Below, in pieces: positions 1 through 6,370 of a DNA stretch of 8,152 bases. The notes beneath the pieces were generated by a model, which was not told the DNA's origin, did no database searches, and saw nothing but the letters and a program-made list of their open reading frames with translations. The position numbers were made by a program, and so were the translations under genes. Origin of the DNA: Methanobacteriota archaeon (GTDB lineage: Archaea; Thermoplasmatota; Poseidoniia; Poseidoniales; Poseidoniaceae); NCBI GenBank assembly GCA_029979405.1, contig JAPOHM010000060.1:1-8152 (forward strand), written 5' to 3'. The stretch's first letter is position 1; every line of letters begins with the position of its first letter.

Positions 1-3000
1 CGGGTCTGCTAATCCATCTCCATCGTAATCATGGTCGTACTCAATCCAGTAGTACATATCGATAGATGTAGGTGGAGAAGGAATGTCCTGAGCGAGGATC
101 CTTACCTTCTGTTGCTGGTTTGGAAGTACCCATGTATCATCCACGAGGTTTCTCCAGTTAGACCAAATTGTTGGGTCATAATTTGAAGCCTTTAGAACGG
201 AGATGTTAATCAGTGTTGGTGAATATGTATCGATTGACAAATTGAATGGAATCGCACAGTCAGAATCTGCGACTAATGGAGCAGGAGGACATAGAGTGTC
301 TCCACCGCTGTATCCATCAATCAGTACTCTGTATGTTGCTACACCCGCAGCTGTTACACCTAGGTTGACATTCCAATCGAAGTTTCCACCGATAATATTG
401 GACAGGTTGGTAATGTTCATCCATTGAGATACCACGGAGCCGTTAATTGTTTGAACGTCCCATTTTTGCAAGCTCAAGTTGTAAGATGTTGGGTCAGGTG
501 CAACATCGAGTCCTTCTAATCTCACAGTTCCAATCATTCTGATGTTCTGATTTGAACTCGCAGAAGTCAAATCCTGTACTGCACCCGCATTATTCTGTAA
601 TTCAAAGGACGCAATTACTGCGTCATTCTCGATGGCATTCCCGTTCTCTGGCGCTAAAACAACAGCACCTGGCAATCCCTTTACACCATTTGTTGCGATT
701 AAACTCGCATACATCCTTAATTCAGGTGTATCTTCCCATGCGGTGTTAATTCTGAATCTCCATGTTACTTCCATTGTATCTCCAGAAACCTGGTAAGTAG
801 AGGATTCCATCGTTATGAGGTTGTCTGGGTCGTATGCCTCATTGAATAGTGATAATTCGGAAAACTGTAATTCAACCAGGCCACTGGAAGATTCCATTCT
901 CAATCTTGCTTCAGCGAAAGATGTTCCAGTTGATTGTTGAACGGTGTGGGTAGAGATCGCCTCAATGATATCACCGTTTGGATACAATCCCTCAGGACTT
1001 CCGGTTAGAGTCAGAGTGGAGTCGTATCCGGTATCTGTGGTCAGGGATAGAGATGATAGTTTGACTGCGCCACCACTTGAAGCATCAAGCGCAAATGGAA
1101 CGTCTACAGTATTACCGGAACCAAGTGCTATACCTTGGTTCAATTCTCTGTCGACATTGTTAGCTGCGCCAAGTGTCTTTTCCCAGTTGTAAAGTATGTC
1201 GAGTTCCTTTGCAGTAACCTGTGTACCACTTGCAGCATTGACATTCTCAATGTTAAATCTGAACGTAGCATAATCGTTTCCATACTCGTCTGTGTGAGAG
1301 ACTTGAACCAGTGGGTTGTTCAGTAACGAGTTCAAACCAGCTGTAAAGTTGAACACTGCTCCAGTTGTGTCGTAAGCAATTGTAGTCGTGTTCGGCATTG
1401 TTCCAAAGTCATAATTTTGACCGCTGGAAGATAGTTCGATGTCGAAATCACCTGCGGTATTTCCATCGAACACAATTTCGGCCTGTACTACATCTGCGCC
1501 GATTGGTAGCATGAAGTTACCACCATTTGCTTGACCGTTTACGTTCAAAATCAGAGTAGCATCATCCATTCCGTAGTTGACTCCGTCAGCAGTTCCTGCC
1601 CAGAATTTAGTTTGGCGACCAAATGCGCCGAAAGCTGGATCGTCCATTCCCCATTCAATGTCTCCATCGTTTGCGACGTCAAGGGTAACACCAGTAGCAG
1701 AATGACCGAATTCAATATCGAACCAAAGTTCAGACATTCCACATGGATTCTGATATGATGCAAAAGCATTGAATCCAAAAATTGGGTCGTCGAATACGTG
1801 CTTAGAATCAACAGTTAGGTTGATCATCTGTCCAGTTCGAGTTATGATTTGGACAGCAGCAGATTCGGAACAGTCATCAAGAACTCTGGGTGTCATTGCG
1901 ACAATTGGTTGCGAGAATTTATTTGTCTCCATACCGCTTCCCACGTTAGGGTTTACGAGCTTCGGAGAGTATTCGACCAGCATACCCATTCCCGGAGAAT
2001 TCCAAACCCCGTTAACGATTTCAGGATTGTCACTTCCGTTAAATCCAGTTCCGATTCTGGTCCCAATAGTAATGCCATGCAGGACAGCGGTAGACAACCT
2101 TCCTGTACCCGAATCAAAATCAAATCTTAAATCGATTGCAGGATAAATTGAGGAATCGATTTCCCACAACTCGATAATTGGACCTTCAAGTCCAGTCATT
2201 TGATTTCCATTTGTGTCAACTACAACCTCTGTAGTTCCACTCTTCATTGCAGTCAGAGTTAGTGAGTTAGTCGCAGTTGTTTCTTGTTCAAGGGTTAGAA
2301 CGCCATATCCATCAGGGAATCCTGGGTTAGGGCTTGATCTTGGCATGAAGTTCTTTACAGTCATCCAACCGGATTGTGGCAAAAGATTTCCAAGTCTGAA
2401 ATCATCGATGAACCAGCCTGGAAGAGTTGCATTTTCTGGAACCTTTGGTGGTATCTGTGCATTGTGCTCCATAACGAATTTTAGTTGAACATATTTTCCG
2501 CTCTGGATGTAATCCTTCAGGTTTAATGCGAGAGTTGCCCAGCCGTCGGGATTGGTTGTTGGATGAGTTGATTCTCCACCAAGAGCGTAGTCTGTTCCTG
2601 AAAGGGAGCCACATGTCTGAATCTTTCCATTACCTGAACCAACCTGGTAAAGTCCGTTAGCATAATTCACACCTGAGGAGTTTTGTGCGTCAAATGGAAT
2701 GAATGTCCAAGTACCCATATTCGGGTCATTGAAGATAACGTCATCTTTCATCGATGACGACTTTATCATAACATATGCACAGTCGTAATAGTAACTTAGC
2801 GGGTTAGTGGTGGTGCCTGACTTGTTCCAGTATAGACCGTGCCAACTTTCGAACTTGGCAATGAACGAGAGTGGGTCTACTTCCATTACCGGTGAAATCA
2901 TTTCGTACTCGAAGCTGGAATTATCGTTATCGTTTCGATAATCGTTGTCCATATCGAAAGCATTGGTTCCCCAACACTCATTTCCGGAGTAACAATTATC

Positions 3001-3480
3001 GTTCAAGTAGGTTCCATCATTGTGGATTCCATGACTCCATGTAGTGAATTGAGCATTTGGAGGTGATGCATCAATGAAGCCTCCATCGGTTGATTCGAAA
3101 TCAGTAGTGAAACCAGTTCCGATTAACTCAATTGATTCTTCGGTGTAGGTAAAATCGTCTTGATTGGAGAAATTGGTTTGTCCGATGTTATAGAAGGGGT
3201 CCCAAACATACTGTGCTGTGTCACCGTTTATGGTTGTATAAGTCTCATGAGTAGCAAAGTCTGTTGAAACGGTTACACTTGCACTGGTTACGGTGTCACC
3301 AGAAGGAAGAGAGACAGTACCATCTACGATATTTGTATAATCCGGGCCGTCTCTAACTTCGACAGTGACTTCGGAATCTCCGCCACTAAATGTGGTAATA
3401 CTTGCTGCACCTGCAATCGGGGAAATTAGCATCAAACAAGTAAAAACCAAGGCGGTTATTGCATTCTTATTTTCATTCAT
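1..3480 (-). CDS. Giant secreted surface glycoprotein, N-terminal 1160 residues (3' end off the left edge)
   Basis: I checked this minus-strand frame codon by codon; it is open from the ATG at 3480 to base 1, and the C-terminus is outside the window. An in-frame TAA lies one codon upstream of the ATG, which fixes the start. Residues 1 to about 25 form a Sec-type signal peptide: a short N-region with Lys5, a hydrophobic core (ALVFTCLMLI) and a small-residue cleavage zone (AGAA). Residues 122-364 resemble the MAM/concanavalin-like 'choice-of-anchor' domain of immune-inhibitor-A-type proteins: an FES opening near 128, CWGTN at 169-173, and a closing GWFIDDFRLG at 355-364. DVANDGDIEWG at 601-611 resembles motifs I recall from large archaeal exported proteins. 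The rest is beta-rich with no recognised fold. The visible part ends in an Asp-rich, calcium-loop-like DYDGDGLAD (1151-1159). Fifteen N-X-S/T sequons and eight post-signal cysteines (163, 169, 234, 290, 537, 580, 1064, 1075) suit an extracellular, glycosylated, disulfide-bonded protein. Adhesion or cell-envelope function is inferred; no protease motif was recognised in the visible part. Confidence 0.9.
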   Translation of the reverse strand, partial: MNENKNAITALVFTCLMLISPIAGAASITTFSGGDSEVTVEVRDGPDYTNIVDGTVSLPSGDTVTSASVTVSTDFATHETYTTINGDTAQYVWDPFYNIGQTNFSNQDDFTYTEESIELIGTGFTTDFESTDGGFIDASPPNAQFTTWSHGIHNDGTYLNDNCYSGNECWGTNAFDMDNDYRNDNDNSSFEYEMISPVMEVDPLSFIAKFESWHGLYWNKSGTTTNPLSYYYDCAYVMIKSSSMKDDVIFNDPNMGTWTFIPFDAQNSSGVNYANGLYQVGSGNGKIQTCGSLSGTDYALGGESTHPTTNPDGWATLALNLKDYIQSGKYVQLKFVMEHNAQIPPKVPENATLPGWFIDDFRLGNLLPQSGWMTVKNFMPRSSPNPGFPDGYGVLTLEQETTATNSLTLTAMKSGTTEVVVDTNGNQMTGLEGPIIELWEIDSSIYPAIDLRFDFDSGTGRLSTAVLHGITIGTRIGTGFNGSDNPEIVNGVWNSPGMGMLVEYSPKLVNPNVGSGMETNKFSQPIVAMTPRVLDDCSESAAVQIITRTGQMINLTVDSKHVFDDPIFGFNAFASYQNPCGMSELWFDIEFGHSATGVTLDVANDGDIEWGMDDPAFGAFGRQTKFWAGTADGVNYGMDDATLILNVNGQANGGNFMLPIGADVVQAEIVFDGNTAGDFDIELSSSGQNYDFGTMPNTTTIAYDTTGAVFNFTAGLNSLLNNPLVQVSHTDEYGNDYATFRFNIENVNAASGTQVTAKELDILYNWEKTLGAANNVDRELNQGIALGSGNTVDVPFALDASSGGAVKLSSLSLTTDTGYDSTLTLTGSPEGLYPNGDIIEAISTHTVQQSTGTSFAEARLRMESSSGLVELQFSELSLFNEAYDPDNLITMESSTYQVSGDTMEVTWRFRINTAWEDTPELRMYASLIATNGVKGLPGAVVLAPENGNAIENDAVIASFELQNNAGAVQDLTSASSNQNIRMIGTVRLEGLDVAPDPTSYNLSLQKWDVQTINGSVVSQWMNITNLSNIIGGNFDWNVNLGVTAAGVATYRVLIDGYSGGDTLCPPAPLVADSDCAIPFNLSIDTYSPTLINISVLKASNYDPTIWSNWRNLVDDTWVLPNQQQKVRILAQDIPSPPTSIDMYYWIEYDHDYDGDGLADP

Positions 3481-3498
3481 AGGTTACACCCTCTCTCT

Positions 3499-3526
3499 AC
3501 CTCCAATAGGAACGGGCATAAAATAT
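3499..3526 (-). promoter_or_regulatory. Promoter and ribosome-binding region of the surface-protein gene
   Basis: Reading the minus strand, an AT-rich archaeal TATA-like element (ATATTTTAT, 3518-3526) ends about 37 bases before the ATG at 3480. This would place initiation near 3495 and give a leader of roughly 15 bases. A purine-rich stretch, GAGAGGGTG, ends six bases before the ATG and could serve as the Shine-Dalgarno sequence. A second one, GGAGGT at 3499-3504, lies further up, near the expected transcript start. Assignment is by eye only. Confidence 0.45.
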
Positions 3527-3552
3527 CAACGGGAACTCGTCTCATTCTTGAA

Positions 3553-3578
3553 TCCCCCCCTTAAGGGGGGGAAAACAA
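3553..3578 (-). terminator. T-rich stretch plus perfect C7-TTAA-G7 hairpin after the ThiI-like gene
   Basis: Bases 3553-3572 form a perfect 20-base palindrome: T, seven C, TTAA, seven G, A. On the minus strand it begins six bases after the TGA of the ThiI-like gene and is preceded by TTGTTTT. A T-rich run is the usual archaeal termination signal, and the GC stem could add a pause or a 3' end block. No T-run follows the hairpin, so this is not a bacterial-style intrinsic terminator. It also lies upstream of the surface-gene TATA element, so it would insulate the two genes. The terminator role is inferred from position and structure. Confidence 0.5.
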
Positions 3579-4244
3579 TCAAAATTCAGCTATTCTCCGA
3601 TTCGAATAACAACTCGAAGCAAGTTGCTGAAGCCCACCCAATCGTTCTTCTGACATCTCAAGCCACTCCTTGTTTGAAACGGTTGTGGGTTTCTTTGGGC
3701 CAAGAGCGTCGCAAATTTCTGGACCTTCACTAATTTCCAAAGTTCCTAACATTCTTGCCATGCCCATGATGGTAACTTTGTCAATAGCTAAAAGTGGCCT
3801 CAATGGCTTAAGGTTTGAGACTATTTCTACACCGCCAAGGTTTCCCAATGTTTGGCTAGAAACCTGACCTAAATTTTCGCCAGTTAACAGATGAGTTGCC
3901 CCACATTCTTCGGACACGATATTTGCGATTTCGTTGAACAATCTTTTCATGTGAATGAAATACTCGGGGTGGTTCCATTTTTTGGTAAATTGCGAAAGCG
4001 CATCTGCTACGGGGACAACCGTCATTTTCCTTACCAAATTTTGTCTCGCTAAATCTCCTAAGACGCCCTCTCTTTCTAATATATGTTGAAGAGCAGCAAT
4101 CGCTTTTTGTTCACCCTCAGGCCCAGTGATAGGCTCTTGAGAGGCGTGTACGGGGTAAATCTTCCAACCTTCCATCAACATTCGCGCTACGGCGACGGGA
4201 GAGTCTATCCCCCCGCTTACCAAGGCAACGCAAATGCCTGACAT
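3579..4244 (-). CDS. Stand-alone ThiI-type PP-loop sulfurtransferase domain
   Basis: This 221-residue protein matches the catalytic PP-loop ATPase half of ThiI, which adenylates a substrate for sulfur transfer (4-thiouridine in tRNA; also linked to thiazole formation for thiamine). The PP-loop SGGIDS is at residues 10-15, followed by SPVA as in ThiI. GENLGQVSSQTL at 122-133 and RPLLAIDK at 149-156 match the conserved ThiI core. Cys178, in the context PEICDALGPKKPTT, aligns with the catalytic cysteine of the E. coli PEYCGVIS region. Archaeal ThiI is normally about 390 residues, with an N-terminal ferredoxin-like and THUMP tRNA-binding region; that region is absent here, and so is the bacterial rhodanese domain. 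I chose the ATG at 4244 because the PP-loop strand starts right after it; the frame is also open to a TTG at 4310, giving 243 residues, but the extra 22 residues look non-conserved and would overlap the promoter. No strong Shine-Dalgarno precedes either start. Whether it acts on tRNA is uncertain. Confidence 0.85.
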   Translation of the reverse strand: MSGICVALVSGGIDSPVAVARMLMEGWKIYPVHASQEPITGPEGEQKAIAALQHILEREGVLGDLARQNLVRKMTVVPVADALSQFTKKWNHPEYFIHMKRLFNEIANIVSEECGATHLLTGENLGQVSSQTLGNLGGVEIVSNLKPLRPLLAIDKVTIMGMARMLGTLEISEGPEICDALGPKKPTTVSNKEWLEMSEERLGGLQQLASSCYSNRRIAEF

Positions 4245-4335
4245 GACAACCCGTTGGTATCCTATTTGATGAAATCTCACCTTTTGTCGGGATATTAAGC
4301 ATGATTTCAAATTCTATTGAGAACTGGCACAAGTC
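4245..4335. promoter_or_regulatory. Divergent promoter region between the ThiI-like and thioesterase genes
   Basis: These 91 bases separate two divergently transcribed genes and must hold both promoters. GATATTAAGC at 4291-4300 is AT-rich on both strands (CTTAATATC on the minus strand). It lies about 47 bases from the ATG at 4244 and about 36 from the ATG at 4336, so it could act as a TATA element in either direction. A second AT-rich stretch, AAATTCTATTGA (4309-4320), lies close to 24 bases before the thioesterase ATG, which would suit a leaderless transcript. Neither ATG has a clear Shine-Dalgarno sequence. Element assignment is by eye. Confidence 0.4.
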
Positions 4336-4797
4336 ATGGAACCTTACAGTACCGAACCGGTAACGCTCATTGAAGAGGTATTTCCCCAAGATACTAATTC
4401 ATACAATACTCTATTTGGAGGAAGGTTACTTTCTCTAATGGATAAGGCCGCTGGAATAATGTGTGCCAAATTTGCTCATAGAGAGTTTGTTACTATTTCC
4501 ATAGACACATTAGAGTTCAAAGCGCCAGCGAGGCAAGGTGACCTAATCGAAGTTACCGCAAAGGTTGTCTTTACGTCTAACCGAACTGCGTGTACCAAGG
4601 TCACAGCATACGCTATGAGTAAATCGGATTGGTCAAAAACTGAGATTTGTCAGGGCTACTTCTTCATGGTAGCAATAGATTCTATGATGCGCCCGATCCC
4701 AATCCCTCAATTTGAGCCAAGTAACGATGAAGAACAAATTGATTGGGAATTAGCAAAGAGTATCAGAGATTTGATGATTCAAAAGAAATCATCATAA
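4336..4797 (+). CDS. Acyl-CoA thioesterase, single hotdog domain (YciA/BACH type)
   Basis: The 153-residue protein is a single hotdog-fold acyl-CoA hydrolase, releasing free acid and CoA from acyl-CoA in the cytoplasm. The family signature is clear near the N-terminus: PQDTN (17-21), FGG (27-29) and LMDKAAG (34-40). By analogy with YciA and mammalian ACOT7, Asn21 and Asp36 are the likely catalytic pair, contributed from opposite subunits of a dimer. The core strands FVTISIDTLEFKAPARQGD (51-69) also match the YciA pattern. The usual Gly-Asp before FGG is replaced by Asn-Thr (24-25). The C-terminal 30 residues form a charged, probably helical tail. Length is normal for single-domain members. 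It is the only plus-strand gene in the window, and its stop overlaps the tail of the convergent membrane-protein gene. Archaea of this kind lack bacterial fatty-acid synthesis, so the physiological acyl-CoA is open; CoA recycling or acyl-CoA degradation are possible roles. Confidence 0.88.
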   Translation: MEPYSTEPVTLIEEVFPQDTNSYNTLFGGRLLSLMDKAAGIMCAKFAHREFVTISIDTLEFKAPARQGDLIEVTAKVVFTSNRTACTKVTAYAMSKSDWSKTEICQGYFFMVAIDSMMRPIPIPQFEPSNDEEQIDWELAKSIRDLMIQKKSS

Positions 4798-6291
4798 TTC
4801 ATCTTCTATTCTCTTAATTGCGTTGACCGCTTCACTTTTACTTCGATCTGAACGCACTAATTCGCCGAAGGTTGCCGGAACTTCTCTTCTTCTTTCGAGA
4901 TGAGACATCATCCTTTCGACCTCTTCATCGTCGACATTGCCACCATTGCTTCGGGCTAAATTCTGAATGTTCTGAGCAATCTCTTCGTTCGAGGAATTTC
5001 TTGCCTGTACTCTAAGGGCCTCTGTTGTCTCAGTAGTTTGATTTTGGCGCTGAGATATCTTTCTCCTTCGCCTTATTGGACGGACTAATTCAGAAAGAAC
5101 AAAGCCGGATTTCAAAGTACTATTCCTACCTTTTCGCGATTTCAATACCCGGCCGGTTTTACTGGTCATAGCGCTCATCCCCGGATATTTTCGCTTTGGT
5201 TGCTCTGGAGTTTCCTCAACTATGTTCGATTCGTCTGCTACCGATTTCCTGGCTGCCGCTACCAAAGATGGTTTTTCTTCATCTAATTCGGGGGCGTTTA
5301 GGGGTGTGTCTGGTGAGCTGAATGTCTGGTTTTGCGGGATAGGCGTGTGCGCGGTATTAGCTCCAAAAAATGACGGTAAGAATTCCGATGGTGGTGGAGA
5401 TGGCGAAGGAACAACATTGGGATGTGCGGGCATGTGTTGCCTGTGGTTCTGTCCATATGTTTCTTGGAAACTCCCACGATAAATCTGATTGTAAGGTTGT
5501 TGTCTTTGCTGTTCAGGTTGCCAACCATTTTGCATGACGTTGTTTCTTTGAGTGAATAAATTCTCCCTCGCTCTTTCCATCAGCCCTTCAGATATCTGAG
5601 GCTCAGAAACCTCTCCATCATCCCATACGCCAATGTCTAAGTCGTCTATTTTCTGTGCAGGGCTAATGATTTCCGCATCAATTATCTCATCTTCCTCATC
5701 ATTCATTGAATCGATGAAGTGAGTGATAACTGGGGATGCTACCAACTCTACAGGTTCAAGCTCAAATTCAATATTTTCAAGCACTCTCATCCTTGGGTAA
5801 TCCGAATCGCTGACCATGTTGTCAACATTCATTTTTGCTTCCTCGAGACTCATACCATTTTGCATGTTCTGAATTAACGTACTGAGCCTGACCATGGATA
5901 GATCTGAGCCGAAAATTGTGTGACAATCGTCAGCTTTGGTGTCGATTGTTATCGTGGGTTTTCTCGTTATGAAATGGGATGCTATGAGAACAATTCCAAT
6001 CGAGCCGAATAATGCTTGAAGTCGACCAGCAACGCCTCTCCAAGCGACCCAGATGAAAATACTTCCAACCACTGCTAACCATCCAGGAATCAAGGTAGTG
6101 TGGTGGTGATGAACTCGATGTATTGCGTCTAATTTTATGTCCAAAGCATGCCCTGTTTTGGATTCAAAGGAAAGCTGGTTCTCAGTCAAAGTAGCTCTGA
6201 CTTTACCCTTCACTCCCCCAAGTGACAAGGAGCGGAAGTTAATCCCCGCTCCTATGACACTGGGCCCATCTGGCCTTGTGTCCATTAGCAT
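4792..6291 (-). CDS. Two-helix membrane protein with PH-like N-terminus and long disordered cytosolic tail, unknown function
   Basis: I do not recognise a named family. Residues 15-65 look like beta strands of a small soluble domain. Two hydrophobic helices follow: about 67-88 (IPGWLAVVGSIFIWVAW) and about 91-108 (LQALFGSIGIVLIASHFI). A strand pair (KPTITIDTKADDCHTIFG, 111-128) and a helix (133-160) come next. A beta domain, a helical hairpin, further strands and a helix resemble bacterial PH-like domains interrupted by membrane helices, but that is inference. Residues 165-235 are strongly acidic, 255-330 are Gln/Pro/Asn-rich and likely disordered, 365-412 are very basic (RPIRRRRK at 404-411), and 434-499 are charged helices. 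A HHHH run (61-64) precedes the first helix. The first ATG is at 6291, but AGGG lies six bases before the in-frame ATG at 6285 (Met3), which may be the true start. The stop codon overlaps the convergent thioesterase by six bases. Confidence 0.75.
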   Translation of the reverse strand: MLMDTRPDGPSVIGAGINFRSLSLGGVKGKVRATLTENQLSFESKTGHALDIKLDAIHRVHHHHTTLIPGWLAVVGSIFIWVAWRGVAGRLQALFGSIGIVLIASHFITRKPTITIDTKADDCHTIFGSDLSMVRLSTLIQNMQNGMSLEEAKMNVDNMVSDSDYPRMRVLENIEFELEPVELVASPVITHFIDSMNDEEDEIIDAEIISPAQKIDDLDIGVWDDGEVSEPQISEGLMERARENLFTQRNNVMQNGWQPEQQRQQPYNQIYRGSFQETYGQNHRQHMPAHPNVVPSPSPPPSEFLPSFFGANTAHTPIPQNQTFSSPDTPLNAPELDEEKPSLVAAARKSVADESNIVEETPEQPKRKYPGMSAMTSKTGRVLKSRKGRNSTLKSGFVLSELVRPIRRRRKISQRQNQTTETTEALRVQARNSSNEEIAQNIQNLARSNGGNVDDEEVERMMSHLERRREVPATFGELVRSDRSKSEAVNAIKRIEDEL

Positions 6292-6326
6292 CCCTATATC
6301 GTTCAGTTTTGCTTGAGGTTAAGAAT
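6285..6326 (-). promoter_or_regulatory. Start region of the membrane-protein gene: SD choosing Met3 and a possible TATA element
   Basis: Minus-strand AGGG directly abuts the ATG at 6291 but stands six bases before the in-frame ATG at 6285, the normal Shine-Dalgarno spacing, so translation may start at Met3. TTCTTAA at 6319-6325 lies about 35 bases before that ATG, much like the TATA spacing of the surface-protein gene, and could be the promoter. The rest of the 79-base gap contains a small 6-bp inverted repeat (6334-6349) of doubtful meaning. Confidence 0.35.
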
Positions 6327-6370
6327 CCACCGTTTTCTGAAGCCAGAAATAACCCTTTTTTGAGGAGTAT

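Noticed and set aside
3553..3572. The C7/G7 palindrome as an attachment site or part of a CRISPR array
   Set aside because: There is a single copy in the window, no integrase, no cas gene and no tandem repeats with spacers.
203..3733. Several plus-strand open frames of 60-125 codons opposite the surface-protein gene, for example 1769-2146 and 3365-3733
   Set aside because: They lie antisense to a continuous 1160-codon frame with a signal peptide and coherent composition, have no recognisable domains, and are expected by-products of its codon usage.
4117..4389. Minus-strand 90-codon frame overlapping both divergent genes
   Set aside because: It covers the start of the ThiI-like gene in another frame and the first part of the thioesterase antisense, and shows no family features.
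6100..6111. HHHH run in the membrane protein, resembling an affinity tag
   Set aside because: It is only four residues and internal, set in natural sequence with no vector-like DNA around it.
6334..6361. TTTCTG-AAGC-CAGAAA hairpin followed by a T6 run on the plus strand, resembling an intrinsic terminator
   Set aside because: No plus-strand gene leads into it, seven bases separate the stem from the T run, and the stem is weak and AT-rich. On the minus strand there is no T run after it.
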